Part shown: piece after piece, positions 18,871 through 28,618 of the stretch
Numbering within the stretch: the first letter of the stretch is position 1
Layout of the letters: each line of letters starts with the position of its first letter
Assembly: GCF_001667015.1 (NCBI RefSeq)
Contig: NZ_LZIS01000051.1
Coordinates: forward strand, 28,894 to 92,893
From: Mycobacterium sp. E3198
GTDB lineage: Bacteria; Actinomycetota; Actinomycetes; Mycobacteriales; Mycobacteriaceae
Direction: 5' to 3'
Length of the DNA: 64,000 nt
Notes under the pieces: model-generated
What the model was told of the DNA's origin: nothing
Databases searched by the model: none
The model's input: the letters and a program-made list of their open reading frames with translations, nothing else
Translations under genes and position numbers: made by a program

Positions 18871-20619
18871 GTGACACCACCGCCTCAGTCCTCCGTGCTG
18901 TCGATGCTGCACGGGCGCGCCAGCCTGCGCCCCGATGACATCGCCTTCACGTTCACCGATTACGAGCACGACTGGGCGGGCGTGCCCGAAAGCCTCACGT
19001 GGTCGCAGTTATCCCGCCGAACGCTGAACGTGGCACGCGAGCTCGGCCTGCACGGGTCCGTCGGGGACCGGGCGGTGATCCTGGCTCCCCAGGGCCTGCA
19101 CTACATCGCGGCGTTCCTGGGATCGATGCAGGCCGGGCTCATCGCGGTGCCGCTCCCGATGCCGCACCGCGGTTCGACTCATGAGCGGGTGGGTGCAGTG
19201 CTGGCCGACACGTCACCGACGATCGTTCTCACCACCTCCGCGGTCGCGCACGATATCGCCGAATACGTCGACCATGCGGGCCTGAGCGATCCCCCGAAGA
19301 TCGTCGAAGTCGATGCGCTGAATCTGGACGCCGACGGCGAAACGAGCGTTCGCATAGCCGATTTGCCGAGCACCGCGTATCTGCAGTACAGCTCGGGTTC
19401 CACCCGGCTGCCGACCGGGGTGATGATCTCGCACCGCAACCTGCAGGTGAACTTCGACCAGCTGATGCGCAGCTTCTTCGCGGAGTCCCAGATCAAGGTG
19501 CCCTCGGATGCCACGATCGTTTCGTGGTTGCCCTTCTACCACGACATGGGTTTGGTGCTGGGGGTCTGCGCACCGATCCTGGGCGGCTTCCGCGGCGAGC
19601 TGACGAGCCCGGTCGCGTTTCTGGAACGGCCGGCCAGATGGGTGCAGGCGCTGGCGAAAAGTCCGCATCCGTTTTCCGCGGCGCCGAACTTCGCCTACGA
19701 CCTGGCCGCCCGAAAGACGACCGAGGCCGACCTGGCCGGGCTCGACCTCGGCGAGGTGCTGGGCATCATCAGCGGTGCCGAACGCGTCGAACCCGCCACG
19801 CTGCAACGCTTCGTTGATCGGTTCGCGCACTTCAATTTTCGCGATCACATGGTGCGTCCCTCGTACGGCCTGGCGGAAGCGACCGTCTTCGTCACGGCCG
19901 GGACCTGGAGCGATTCGTCGGGCGTGGTTCATTTCGACACCGAGGAGCTCTCCGCCGGCCGCGTCCAGCGATCCGCGGGGGGCACCGGCACGGCGCTGGT
20001 CAAATACAAAGTGCCGCAATCACCCTCGCTGCGCATCGTCGACTCCGACACAAGCCGCGAGTGCCAGGCCGGCGTGGTCGGCGAGATCTGGCTGCACGGC
20101 CCCAACGTCGCGGAGGGCTACTGGGGCAAACCCCCGGAGGAACAGCGCTGCTTCGGCGCGGCGCTCGTCGACCCGTCGCCGGGCACGCCCGACGGGCCGT
20201 GGCTGCGAACCGGCGACCTCGGTTTCGTCTACTCCGGTGAACTGTTCATCGTCGGGCGCATCAAGGATCTGCTGATCATCCGCGGGCGCAACCACTATCC
20301 CGAGGACATCGAGGCGACGGTCCAACAGATCACCGGCGGCCGGGTCGCGGCGATATCGGTTCCGGTGAACAGCACCGAGAAGCTGGTCACCGTCGTCGAG
20401 CTCAAGAAGCGGGGCGATTCCGCCGAGGACGCGACGCACTGGCTCACCGGTGTCAAAAGCGACGTCACCTCGGCGATATCCAACGCGCACGGGTTGCATG
20501 TCGGCGACCTCGTCCTGGTGCCGCCCGGGTCGATTCCCACCACCACGAGCGGCAAGATCCGGCGCGCCGCCTGCGTCGAGCAATACCGCCAGGACCAATT
20601 CACCCGGCTGGACGCCTGA
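18871..20619 (+). CDS. fadD23: Fatty acyl-AMP ligase (FadD23-like)
   Basis: A 582-residue adenylate-forming enzyme that would activate the starter fatty acid as an acyl-AMP and load it on the PKS. Motifs in order: [20 protein letters not shown] (phosphate loop), [40 protein letters not shown] and the C-terminal Lys in TTTSGKIRR. The length and the [11 protein letters not shown] motif fit mycobacterial FAALs (FadD21/23/26/28) rather than CoA ligases. The start is GTG at 18871, 33 bases after the PE-PPE gene, with only a weak ribosome site, so it is probably read from the same transcript. It completes the pks-papA3-mmpL10-PE-fadD23 set. Confidence 0.9.
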   Translation: MTPPPQSSVLSMLHGRASLRPDDIAFTFTDYEHDWAGVPESLTWSQLSRRTLNVARELGLHGSVGDRAVILAPQGLHYIAAFLGSMQAGLIAVPLPMPHRGSTHERVGAVLADTSPTIVLTTSAVAHDIAEYVDHAGLSDPPKIVEVDALNLDADGETSVRIADLPSTAYLQYSSGSTRLPTGVMISHRNLQVNFDQLMRSFFAESQIKVPSDATIVSWLPFYHDMGLVLGVCAPILGGFRGELTSPVAFLERPARWVQALAKSPHPFSAAPNFAYDLAARKTTEADLAGLDLGEVLGIISGAERVEPATLQRFVDRFAHFNFRDHMVRPSYGLAEATVFVTAGTWSDSSGVVHFDTEELSAGRVQRSAGGTGTALVKYKVPQSPSLRIVDSDTSRECQAGVVGEIWLHGPNVAEGYWGKPPEEQRCFGAALVDPSPGTPDGPWLRTGDLGFVYSGELFIVGRIKDLLIIRGRNHYPEDIEATVQQITGGRVAAISVPVNSTEKLVTVVELKKRGDSAEDATHWLTGVKSDVTSAISNAHGLHVGDLVLVPPGSIPTTTSGKIRRAACVEQYRQDQFTRLDA

Positions 20620-20675
20620 GCCCGGACCCCGGTTGAACATAATGGTTCCAACCGCACCGGCAAAGGAGCCATTCG

Positions 20676-21734
20676 ATGAGCACAACCAGCGCAGACCGCC
20701 CGCTTCGGGTGATTCAGTGGACCACCGGCAATATTGGGCGCCGCTCGTTGCACGCCATCATCGGCCGGCCCGACATGGAGCTGGTCGGGGTCTACGCGCA
20801 CGGCGCCGAAAAGGTCGGTGTCGACGCCGCGGAGCTGTCCGGCTGGCCGGAGCCGACCGGGGTCAAGGCCACCAACGACATCGACGCGCTGCTGGCGCTG
20901 CGGCCCGACGCGTGTTGCTATAACCCGTTGTGGCCCAACATCGATGAACTCGTGCGGCTGCTTGCGGCGGGCGTCAACGTGTGCACCAGCGCCGCGTGGA
21001 TCACCGGCGGCAAGCAGACACCGGCGGACCGCGAGCGCATCGCGGACGCCTGCGAGCGGGGCGGTTCGACGATCTTCGGCAGCGGGGCGCACCCCGGGAT
21101 GACGAACATGGTCGGCATGGTGCTGTCCGCCTCGTGCGAGCGCGTCGACGAGATCCGCATCACCGAGTCGGTGGACTGCTCGACATACGAGTCGGCCGAA
21201 ACCCAGACGGCGATGGGCTTCTCGCAGGATCCCGACACCCCGGGGCTGGCCGAGAGCGTGCGGACCGAAAGCGAGGTCTTCGCGGAGTCCGCGGCGATGA
21301 TGGCCGACGCGATCGGCGCGAAACTGGACCGGATGACCTTCGACGTCACCTTCACCGCGGCCACCGCCGACTCCGATCTGGGCTTCATGAAGATCCCCGC
21401 GGGAACGGTGGGCAGCGTCTACGGCTACCACCGCGGCTGGGAAGGCGATCGCAACGTCGTCAGCGTCGGATTCAACTGGACCATGGGCAATCACGTGGTG
21501 CCGCCCAAACCCCTCGAGCACGGCCACGTCATTCAGGTGTTCGGCCTGCCCAACATGCGCACCGTGCTGCATTGCCTGCCGCCGAAGGATTGGACGGAGC
21601 CCGGATTCATGGGGCTGGGAATGATCTACACCGCGATGCCGGTGACCAACGCGGTCCCGGCCGTCGTCGCCGCCAGGCCCGGCATCGTCACCCTCGCCGA
21701 CCTCCCGCCGGTCACCGGCCGCGTGGCCCGCTGA
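20676..21734 (+). CDS. Rossmann-fold NAD(P)-dependent amine-dehydrogenase-like protein
   Basis: A 352-residue protein usually annotated as dihydrodipicolinate reductase-like. The N-terminal nucleotide-binding fold begins RVIQWTTGNIGRRSLHAI, with the DMELVGVYAHGAEKVG strand following. The C-terminal half resembles the catalytic domain of 2,4-diaminopentanoate dehydrogenase-type enzymes. It is too long and too divergent to be true DapB. The substrate is unknown; in mycobacteria such genes often sit near lipid or sterol genes. The start is ATG with AAAGGAG 8 bases upstream. The 56-base gap after fadD23 holds an imperfect inverted repeat (GGTTGAAC then GGTTCCAACC, 20631-20653) that could mark its own promoter. 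Confidence 0.75.
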   Translation: MSTTSADRPLRVIQWTTGNIGRRSLHAIIGRPDMELVGVYAHGAEKVGVDAAELSGWPEPTGVKATNDIDALLALRPDACCYNPLWPNIDELVRLLAAGVNVCTSAAWITGGKQTPADRERIADACERGGSTIFGSGAHPGMTNMVGMVLSASCERVDEIRITESVDCSTYESAETQTAMGFSQDPDTPGLAESVRTESEVFAESAAMMADAIGAKLDRMTFDVTFTAATADSDLGFMKIPAGTVGSVYGYHRGWEGDRNVVSVGFNWTMGNHVVPPKPLEHGHVIQVFGLPNMRTVLHCLPPKDWTEPGFMGLGMIYTAMPVTNAVPAVVAARPGIVTLADLPPVTGRVAR

Positions 21735-21879
21735 CCGGCCCGTGTCGGTCATCACAAAGTCAGCACCCACAGGAACGGTCCCGTGCACTACGGTTTACGA
21801 TGCTTAGCACAGCAATGTATCGGCAAACCGGCGTGTCGGTGACGGCGGTGGTCCGCGGGGCGAGCGGAAGGCGGTCAAG

Positions 21880-22317
21880 GTGAAGGCCCTAGCCAGGGCG
21901 CTCAAACGAGCGTGGATTCCGCTGGTGTTAGTGGTCGTGCTCGCCGTCTCGACCTTGGTCGTCTCGCGGCTACACAGAATTTTCGGGTCCCAGGACCTCA
22001 ACGCGAACGCGGGCAGGGGGATCGAGATCGTGCAGTTCAACCCGAAGGTCGTCGTCTACGACGTCTCCGGCCCGCCGGGTTCCACGGCGAACATCAACTA
22101 TTGGGACGAGAACGCGAACACCCACCAAGTCAACAACGCCCCGCTGCCCTGGTCGACCACCATCTCCACCACGCTTCCGTCGGTGAGCGCCAACATCATG
22201 GCGCAGAGCGACGGCAGCAGAATCAGCTGCAAGATCACCGTGGACGGTGTCGTCCGCGATGACCAGAATTCCGACGGCCATAACGCCCAGACCTTCTGCC
22301 TGGTGAAGTCCGCATGA
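21880..22317 (+). CDS. MmpS family membrane protein
   Basis: A 145-residue MmpS4/MmpS5-type accessory protein. One N-terminal membrane helix (about residues 10-30, RAWIPLVLVVVLAVSTLVVS) anchors a periplasmic beta domain containing VVVYDVSGPPGSTANINYWD, the family signature. MmpS proteins assist their MmpL in siderophore, lipid or drug export. The start is GTG at 21880. The stop overlaps the following mmpL start in ATGA, so the two are translationally coupled. No regulator gene of the Rv0678/MarR type is next to it. Confidence 0.9.
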   Translation: MKALARALKRAWIPLVLVVVLAVSTLVVSRLHRIFGSQDLNANAGRGIEIVQFNPKVVVYDVSGPPGSTANINYWDENANTHQVNNAPLPWSTTISTTLPSVSANIMAQSDGSRISCKITVDGVVRDDQNSDGHNAQTFCLVKSA

Positions 22318-25241
22318 CCGAGATCGACAAGGCCGAGCGCGACGCGAGCACGGCGGATACCGGCCCGATCAGGACCGGCAAGCCCAGCATGGCGGATCGC
22401 GGCCACCGTCCTTATCTCCCCCACGCGATCCGCATCTTTGCGATTCCGATCATTGTGGCCTGGGTGGCCATCACCGTCTTGGTGAACGTCATCGTTCCCA
22501 CGCTGGAAAAGGTCGGCGAGGCGCATTCGGCGCCGATGGCCCCGCTGGACGCGCCGTCGATGAAGGCGATGATGCGGATGGGCCACAACTTCCGCGAATT
22601 CGATTCCAACAGCACGGTGATGATCGTGCTAGAGGGCCAGCAGCCCCTCGGCCCCGACGCGCACCACTACTACGACAACGTGATTCGGCAGCTGCGCCAG
22701 GACCCCAAGCACATCCAGCACATCCAGGACTTCTGGGGTGACCGGCTGACGGCGGCCGGGGCGCAGAGCGCCGACGCCAAGGCCGCCTATGTGCAGATCA
22801 ACCTGGCCGGTAACCAAGGCACCACGCTGGCCAACGAGTCGGTGGACGCGGTCCGCAAGGTGATCGACGAGAACAAGGCGCCGCCCGGCGTGAAGGCCTA
22901 CGTCACCGGTCCCGCCGCGCTGTCCGACGACATGCACATCATCGGCAACGCCAGCCTGGCCAAGATCACGCTGTTCACGCTGGGCGCCATCGCGATCATG
23001 TTGCTGCTGGTCTACCGGTCCATCGTCACCACGCTCGTCCAGTTGTTCATGACCTTTGTCGCCCTGGCGTGTTCGCGCGGCGTCGTCGCGGTTTTGGCGT
23101 ACCACAACGCATTCGGGCTCACGACCTTCGCCGCCAACATCCTCACCATGTTGGCGATCGCCGCCGGAACGGACTACGGCATCTTCCTCGTCGGCCGCTA
23201 TCAAGAAGCATTGGCCGCCGGTGAGGATCGGGAAAGCGCGTACTACACCACATTCAAGGGCGTCGCCCCCGTGGTCTTGGGCTCGGGCCTGACGATCGCC
23301 GGGGCGACCTACTGCCTGAGTTTTTCGCGGTTGCCCTGGTTCAACACCATGGGCGCACCGGTGGCGATCGGCATGCTGGTCGTGGTCGCGGCCGGGCTTA
23401 CGCTGGGCCCCGCGGTCGTCTTCGTCGGCAGCCGCTTCCACCTCTTCGAAAGGCAGGCCAAGCGCGGCCGGCTGTGGCGGCGGGTGGGCACCGCCGTCGT
23501 GCGTTGGCCCGCACCGGTTTTGGCCGTCAGTGCCGCGGTCGTGCTGGTCGGCATGATCGCCCTCCCGAGCTACCACACGAGCTACAACGACCGCCATTAC
23601 CTGCCGTTGTCAGCCCCGTCCAACCAGGGGCAGGAGGCCGCGAACCGGCACTTCTCCGAGGCGCGGATGAACCCCGACCTGTTGATGGTCGAGTCCGACC
23701 ATGACATGCGGAACCCGGCCGACATGCTGGTGCTGGACCGGGTGGCAAAGAACGAGATGCGCACGCTCGGCATCGCCATGGTCCAGGACATCACCCGGCC
23801 GCTGGGGATTCCGATCCAGCACAGCTCGATCCCGTTCCAGAACAGCATCCAGAGTCAGACGACGATGCAGAACATGAGCTTCCTCAAGGAGCGCATGAAC
23901 GACATCCTGAAGATGGCCGACGACCTACAGACCCAGATCGACACCACCCAGCGCCAGTACGAGGTGTCGCTGGATTTGGCCAATGCCGCCGACGACAGCG
24001 CAAAGACCACCGCGGTGACGTCGCAAATCACCGACAAGCTACGCGACCACATCGCGGATTTCGACGACACCTTCCGACCGATACGCAGCTACTTCTACTG
24101 GGAGCGGCACTGCTACGACATCCCGTTGTGCATCGGCTTGCGGTCCCTGTTTGACACCTTCGACGGCTTCGACCAGCTCGCCGAGCAATTCCACTACCTC
24201 ACCGCCGATATCGCGCACACCGCCAAGGCCACGCACGACCTGAACGCGCTGTTCCCCGTGCTGATCTCGACGCTGAAGAACACCCGGGGCATCACGCTGA
24301 CGCTCTACCAGACGTTCAGGGCGATGATCAACCAGATGGAGGCGATGAGCAACACCGCCATCGTGATGGGCCAGAGCTTCGATCAGTCCAAGAACGACGA
24401 CTTCTTCTACCTGCCGCCGGAGGCCTTCGACAACCCCGATTTCCAGACGGGCCTGCGCATGTTCCTGTCACCGGACGGCAAGTCGGCGCGGTTCTTCATC
24501 ACCCATCAGGGCGATCCGATGACGCCGGAGGGCATTTCACGGGTCGACGCCGAACGCACCGCGGCGCAGGAGGGGCTCAAGCAGTCCTCGCTGTCGGATG
24601 CCCGGGTGTATCTCGGCGGAACCGCCGCGACGTTCCGGGACATGGCCGACGGCGAGAAATACGACCTGATGATCGCCGTGGTGTCGGCCCTGACGTTGAT
24701 CTTCATGATCATGTTGCTGCTCACCCGGAGCGTGGTGGCCGCGCTGGTGATCGTCGGCACCGCGGCCAGTTCGATCGCCGCATCATTCGGGCTGTCGGTG
24801 CTGATCTGGCAGGATCTGTTCGGCATCAGAATCCACTGGATCGTGATGGCGCTGTCGGTGATCATCCTGCTGGCGGTCGGCTCCGACTACAACCTGCTGC
24901 TGGTGTCGCGGTTCAAAGAGGAAATCCACCGCGGGCTCAAGACGGGGATCATCCGCTCGATGGCCGGCACCGGTGGGGTGGTGACCGCCGCGGGGCTGGT
25001 GTTCGCCTTCACGATGGCGTCCATGCTCGGCAGCGACCTGCGCGTGCTGGGGCAGTTCGGGTCCACGGTGTGCATCGGCCTGCTGCTCGACACCCTGATC
25101 GTGCGCACGCTGCTGATGCCGTCGATCGCCACCCTGCTCGGACGCTGGTTCTGGTGGCCGCTCGTTGTGCATCCGCGCGGTGACTACGGCCGTCCGCCCG
25201 CCGCCGTGACGGCACCGGTGGCGTCAGCCGCCAGGAGCTAG
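22314..25241 (+). CDS. MmpL family RND transporter (MmpL4/5-like)
   Basis: A 975-residue RND transporter paired with the MmpS immediately upstream (ATGA overlap). Proton-relay motifs are GTDYGIFLVGRYQE in the first membrane block and GSDYNLLLVSRFKEE in the second. The periplasmic loop between blocks has long helical segments (KERMNDILKMADDLQTQID). Pairing with an MmpS and overall length favour the MmpL4/MmpL5 branch (mycobactin or GPL export, drug efflux) over the TPP branch. The cargo cannot be told from sequence. Its 3' end overlaps the convergent degV gene by 18 bases. Confidence 0.92.
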   Translation: MTEIDKAERDASTADTGPIRTGKPSMADRGHRPYLPHAIRIFAIPIIVAWVAITVLVNVIVPTLEKVGEAHSAPMAPLDAPSMKAMMRMGHNFREFDSNSTVMIVLEGQQPLGPDAHHYYDNVIRQLRQDPKHIQHIQDFWGDRLTAAGAQSADAKAAYVQINLAGNQGTTLANESVDAVRKVIDENKAPPGVKAYVTGPAALSDDMHIIGNASLAKITLFTLGAIAIMLLLVYRSIVTTLVQLFMTFVALACSRGVVAVLAYHNAFGLTTFAANILTMLAIAAGTDYGIFLVGRYQEALAAGEDRESAYYTTFKGVAPVVLGSGLTIAGATYCLSFSRLPWFNTMGAPVAIGMLVVVAAGLTLGPAVVFVGSRFHLFERQAKRGRLWRRVGTAVVRWPAPVLAVSAAVVLVGMIALPSYHTSYNDRHYLPLSAPSNQGQEAANRHFSEARMNPDLLMVESDHDMRNPADMLVLDRVAKNEMRTLGIAMVQDITRPLGIPIQHSSIPFQNSIQSQTTMQNMSFLKERMNDILKMADDLQTQIDTTQRQYEVSLDLANAADDSAKTTAVTSQITDKLRDHIADFDDTFRPIRSYFYWERHCYDIPLCIGLRSLFDTFDGFDQLAEQFHYLTADIAHTAKATHDLNALFPVLISTLKNTRGITLTLYQTFRAMINQMEAMSNTAIVMGQSFDQSKNDDFFYLPPEAFDNPDFQTGLRMFLSPDGKSARFFITHQGDPMTPEGISRVDAERTAAQEGLKQSSLSDARVYLGGTAATFRDMADGEKYDLMIAVVSALTLIFMIMLLLTRSVVAALVIVGTAASSIAASFGLSVLIWQDLFGIRIHWIVMALSVIILLAVGSDYNLLLVSRFKEEIHRGLKTGIIRSMAGTGGVVTAAGLVFAFTMASMLGSDLRVLGQFGSTVCIGLLLDTLIVRTLLMPSIATLLGRWFWWPLVVHPRGDYGRPPAAVTAPVASAARS

Positions 25242-26060
25242 GTCCAGGCACACCGCGACGGCTCCCGCGCCGACGTGCAACGCGAGCACCGGCCCCAGCG
25301 GGGTGATGATCGCCGGCTCGCACGCCGGTAGCCGCTCGGCCAGGGCCGCCGCGACCTCCTTGGCGCCGTCCGGGTTGGCGACATGGTGCACCGCCAGGGC
25401 GGCGGGGGCGTCGCCGACGACGTCGCAGACCTTCTCGATCATCGCCGCGGTCGCGTGGGTGACTGTGCGAATCCGTTGGGCCAGAACGAGTTTCCCGTCG
25501 TCGATGCGCAGCACCGGCTTGAGCGCCAGCGCGGTGCCCAGCCAGGCCGTGGCCCCGCCGATCCGCCCGCTGCGCCGCAGGTTGTCCAGCCGGTGGACCA
25601 CCACGTAGGCCCGGCCGCGCGACACGGCCGACGTCGCGGCCCCGGCGACGACGTCCAGGTCGCCGCCGGCGGCCGCGGCCCGGGCGGCGGCCAGCGCGAC
25701 GAAACCGGTGCCCATCGCCGCGGATCGCGAGTCGACGACGCGCACGCCCGGGTCGAGGTCGGCCGCCGTCCGCTGGGCGGCGCCGCAGGTCCCCGACAGC
25801 GCGGCGGAGATGTGCACCGCCACCACCCCGTCGCCCCCGCTGTCGGCCAGCGCCTGCTGGTAGGCGTTGGCGAGTTCGGCGGGCGTGGCCGCCGCGGTGG
25901 TGGCGTGCCGCTGGTAGATGTCGTCGGGGATGTCGTCGATGCCGTCGCGCAGGTCGTGGCCGTCGAGCAGGATGTGCAGCGGAACCACTCGTATCGACCA
26001 CTTTTCGAGCAGCTCGGCGGGCAAGCGCGCCGACGCATCGGTCACCACCACGACGGTCAC
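25224..26060 (-). CDS. DegV family fatty-acid-binding protein
   Basis: A 278-residue DegV protein, homologue of Rv2417c. The fold begins [21 protein letters not shown] with the conserved TDASA/S turn; later motifs are [13 protein letters not shown] and [13 protein letters not shown]. DegV proteins hold a single fatty acid, and in Firmicutes they present it to the FakA kinase. No kinase partner is seen here. GTG at 26060 is chosen because it overlaps the octT stop as GTGA, indicating translational coupling. That coupling suggests a role next to the octanoyltransferase, which is inference. Confidence 0.88.
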   Translation of the reverse strand: MTVVVVTDASARLPAELLEKWSIRVVPLHILLDGHDLRDGIDDIPDDIYQRHATTAAATPAELANAYQQALADSGGDGVVAVHISAALSGTCGAAQRTAADLDPGVRVVDSRSAAMGTGFVALAAARAAAAGGDLDVVAGAATSAVSRGRAYVVVHRLDNLRRSGRIGGATAWLGTALALKPVLRIDDGKLVLAQRIRTVTHATAAMIEKVCDVVGDAPAALAVHHVANPDGAKEVAAALAERLPACEPAIITPLGPVLALHVGAGAVAVCLDLAPGG

Positions 26061-26788
26061 GTGCGCGGCACCCCGGCTTCGGCGAGCGCCTTGAGCATCA
26101 GCTCCGCGACCGCCTGGTGGGCCTCGAAGTTCCAGTGGATGCCGTCGGGATTGCCGCGGCCGCTCATCACCTGTTCGGCCACCGCGGCCTTGAGGTCCAC
26201 CAGCGGAACGTCGTGTTGCTGCGCCCATTCGGTGATCGCGGCGACGGTCCCGGGCCGTCCGTGATGGGCCTTGCCGTAGGTCTCGGCGATGTGCACCGAC
26301 GGCAGCGACGCGACGATCGGGATGCCCGGGCGATTGAAATCGATTGCGCCACGGGTCTGTTCGAGGTACTCGGCGGTCAAATGCGGCGGCAGGGCCGGCC
26401 TGGCCACCGGGGAGAGCCGGGGCTGCAGCCAGCCGTAGCCGTCGCGGGCCCAGCGCCGCAGCCACGGCGGCCGCACGTAGCGGATCAGCTCGCGGATCGC
26501 GGTCGGCAACACCGACGGCAGCGAATCCATCCCGCCGGTCGCGAAGATCACCGCCCCCGCCCTGGGCAGCGCCGCCCAAGCCCGCGGGTCCTGGGTCGCC
26601 GCCCACCAGATGTCGCGGCTGGTCCAGCCGATGCGACCGATCAGCTCCACATCCCAATCCAGTTGCGCGGCAACGATATTAGGCCAGATGCGCGGGTCGT
26701 CGGCGGGCAGTCCCCCGGTCGGCCCGTAATAGGACAGGGAGTCGGCGAACACCAGCAGGGTGGGGCGGGGCCCGCGCTCAGAGGACAT
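26057..26788 (-). CDS. octT: Diglucosylglycerate octanoyltransferase OctT
   Basis: A 243-residue SGNH-fold enzyme, homologue of Rv2418c, which transfers octanoate to diglucosylglycerate, an early step of 6-O-methylglucose lipopolysaccharide synthesis. The nucleophile block is FADSLSYYG (Ser17), and the catalytic Asp/His pair is in [13 protein letters not shown] near the C-terminus. The start ATG at 26788 lies 11 bases inside gpgP, and the stop overlaps degV, so gpgP-octT-degV form one coupled unit. A longer in-frame extension upstream lies inside gpgP and is not used. Confidence 0.9.
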   Translation of the reverse strand: MSSERGPRPTLLVFADSLSYYGPTGGLPADDPRIWPNIVAAQLDWDVELIGRIGWTSRDIWWAATQDPRAWAALPRAGAVIFATGGMDSLPSVLPTAIRELIRYVRPPWLRRWARDGYGWLQPRLSPVARPALPPHLTAEYLEQTRGAIDFNRPGIPIVASLPSVHIAETYGKAHHGRPGTVAAITEWAQQHDVPLVDLKAAVAEQVMSGRGNPDGIHWNFEAHQAVAELMLKALAEAGVPRT

Positions 26789-27458
26789 CGTTGGACACCT
26801 GCGCCGAAGCGTTCCACACATCCAGGCGCCAGCGGATGGCATCGAAATCGGCGCCGGCGCCCCAATCGTCGGAGTGACCCGACAGCTGCACCCAACTCGC
26901 GTTGCCCATGCCACCCAGGACCGGCCAGTTGGCGACCGGAAGCCGCAGCAGCGCGGCCGACAGCGCGGCGATCAGCCCGCCGTGGGCGACCAGCACCACC
27001 GGTCGGTCCGGTTGGTGCGGGTCGCCCCATTCCGACTCGCCGGAGACCAGCTCGGCGATCAGCGGCAGGCTGCGGGTGGCCACATCGACCCTGCTTTCCC
27101 CGCCGTGCGGCGCCCACGTCGCGTCCTCGCGCCACGCCAGGCGGGCGCCCGGCGCCTCGACGTCGATCTGCGCGTGCGTCAGGCCCTGCCAGTCGCCGAG
27201 ATGGGTCTCGCGCAAGCGATCGTCCACCCAGACCTTCAACCCCGTTCGCTCCCCCAGCTTGAGCGCGGTGTCGTAGGCGCGCCGCAGATCCGACGACACG
27301 ATCAGCAGCGGCTGCAGCTTGCCCAGCACCTCGGCGGCGGCCACGGCCTGCGCGCGGCCCAGTTCACTGAGCTCGGTGTCCAGCTGGCCCTGCATCCGGC
27401 TGCCGAGGTTGAAGTCGGTCTGCCCGTGCCGCAACATCACCAGGCGGCGGATTCTCAT
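26778..27458 (-). CDS. gpgP: Glucosyl-3-phosphoglycerate phosphatase GpgP
   Basis: A 226-residue histidine phosphatase (phosphoglycerate mutase superfamily), homologue of Rv2419c. It removes phosphate from glucosyl-3-phosphoglycerate to yield glucosylglycerate for methylglucose lipopolysaccharide. The catalytic RHG motif is LRHGQTDFN (His11). The acid/base is in [12 protein letters not shown] and the second His in [15 protein letters not shown] at 27458 lies 7 bases after the rsfS stop. The gene is directly coupled to octT, the next-but-one step in the same pathway. Confidence 0.92.
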   Translation of the reverse strand: MRIRRLVMLRHGQTDFNLGSRMQGQLDTELSELGRAQAVAAAEVLGKLQPLLIVSSDLRRAYDTALKLGERTGLKVWVDDRLRETHLGDWQGLTHAQIDVEAPGARLAWREDATWAPHGGESRVDVATRSLPLIAELVSGESEWGDPHQPDRPVVLVAHGGLIAALSAALLRLPVANWPVLGGMGNASWVQLSGHSDDWGAGADFDAIRWRLDVWNASAQVSNDVL

Positions 27459-27465
27459 TGCACCC

Positions 27466-27843
27466 TCATTGCTCGCCCGCCGAGTCGTCGAGCTCCACCG
27501 GCACCACCGGGCAATCGCCCCACAGGCGGTCCAGGGCGTAGAAGTTGCGATCGTCCTGATGCTGGATGTGCACGACGATGTCGCGGTAGTCCAGCAGCGT
27601 CCAGCGCCCCTCCCGGGCGCCCTCGCGCCGCGCCGGCCGGTAGCCCGCCTTGCGCATTTTCTCCTCGACCTCGTCGACGATCGCGTTGACCTGCCGCTCG
27701 TTGGACGCCGAGGCGATGACGAAGCAGTCCGTGATCACCAGCTGGCCCGAGACGTCGATCACGAGCACGTCGTCGGCCAGCTTCGAGGCGGCCGCGCCGG
27801 CGGCGACGGTCGCCATGTCGATCGCTTCCTGCGTGGCGCTCAC
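27466..27843 (-). CDS. rsfS: Ribosomal silencing factor RsfS
   Basis: A 125-residue RsfS/Iojap protein, homologue of Rv2420c. It binds L14 on the large subunit and blocks subunit joining in stationary phase. Conserved pieces are [24 protein letters not shown] and the C-terminal [14 protein letters not shown] block. The start GTG at 27843 overlaps the nadD stop as GTGA; the longer frame that continues into nadD is not used. The nadD-rsfS pairing is widespread in bacteria. Confidence 0.93.
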   Translation of the reverse strand: MSATQEAIDMATVAAGAAASKLADDVLVIDVSGQLVITDCFVIASASNERQVNAIVDEVEEKMRKAGYRPARREGAREGRWTLLDYRDIVVHIQHQDDRNFYALDRLWGDCPVVPVELDDSAGEQ

Positions 27844-28472
27844 GCCGACCCCTCGGCCCCGGGTTTGGTGTACAGCCGCCGCTTGGAGACGTACTGCACG
27901 ACGCCGTCGGGCATCAGGTACCACAGCGGGCGGTGCTCCTCGGCGCGGCGGCGGCAGTCGGTCGACGAGATCGCCAGCGCCGGGATCTCGACGAGGGTGA
28001 GCGCGTCCTCGGTGAGCTCGCCCAGCACGCCGGTGATGTGTTCGCGGCGCAGCTCGTACCCGGGGCGGCTGACGCCGATGAAGCGCGCGAGCCCGAACAG
28101 CTCCTCCCAGCCCTGCCAGGACAGGATGCTCTCCAGCGCGTCGGCGCCGGTGATGAAGTACAGCTCGGAATCGGGATTCAGCTCGTGCAGGTCCCGCAGG
28201 GTGTCCCGGGTGTAGGTGGGCCCGCCGCGGTCGATGTCGACCCGGCTCACCGAGAAGCGGGGATTGGACGCGGTGGCGATCACCGTCATCAGGTAGCGGT
28301 CCTCGGCGGCGGAGACGTGCCGGCTCTTCTGCCACGGCTGGCCACTGGGCACGAACACCACCTCATCGAGGTCGAAGAGGTCGGCAACCTCGCTGGCGGC
28401 GACCAGGTGGCCGTAATGGATGGGGTCGAACGTCCCACCCATCACTCCCAACCTGCGAAGCCGCTTTTGCAC
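27840..28472 (-). CDS. nadD: Nicotinate-mononucleotide adenylyltransferase NadD
   Basis: A 210-residue NadD, homologue of Rv2421c, converting nicotinate mononucleotide and ATP to deamido-NAD. The HxGH nucleotidyl-transfer motif is in [15 protein letters not shown], and the second substrate motif is ISSTDCRRR near the C-terminus. GTG at 28472 gives [17 protein letters not shown], whose length and N-terminus match known mycobacterial NadD. Its product is the substrate of NadE, encoded 10 kb away at 38216-40258. The promoter should lie in 28473-28618, which also holds a palindromic repeat and a G-rich tract. Confidence 0.93.
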   Translation of the reverse strand: MQKRLRRLGVMGGTFDPIHYGHLVAASEVADLFDLDEVVFVPSGQPWQKSRHVSAAEDRYLMTVIATASNPRFSVSRVDIDRGGPTYTRDTLRDLHELNPDSELYFITGADALESILSWQGWEELFGLARFIGVSRPGYELRREHITGVLGELTEDALTLVEIPALAISSTDCRRRAEEHRPLWYLMPDGVVQYVSKRRLYTKPGAEGSA

Positions 28473-28528
28473 GATGTGCCAGCTTACTTGAGCGTGCGAT
28501 ACCGCCCGATTTCCCAGGCGGGCTCCTG

Positions 28529-28590
28529 CGCGAGCGTGCGCAGTTGTACGGGCCCCGCGGCGTGTCCGCGTACAAACACGCACCCTCGCG
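28529..28590. repeat. 62-bp dispersed palindromic element, copy 1
   Basis: An interrupted palindrome between nadD and the VWA gene. The outer arms are CGCGAGCGTGCG and CGCACCCTCGCG (one mismatch), and pairing continues inward through TTGTACG on the left and CGTACAA on the right. A second copy of exactly the same length lies at 40875-40936; the right halves differ at only three positions. It could form a long hairpin in RNA from either strand. Confidence 0.8.
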
Positions 28591-28616
28591 GGAAGGGGGA
28601 AGGGGGAAGGGGGAGG
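28590..28616 (+). other. G-rich tract with G-quadruplex potential
   Basis: Four G-runs (GGG, then three of GGGGG) separated by AA on the plus strand, directly after the palindromic element and 2 bases before the VWA stop codon. The spacing fits a strong G-quadruplex motif. The G-strand is the template strand for the leftward genes, so it could stall polymerase leaving the moxR-VWA operon. Confidence 0.6.
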
Positions 28617-28618
28617 TC

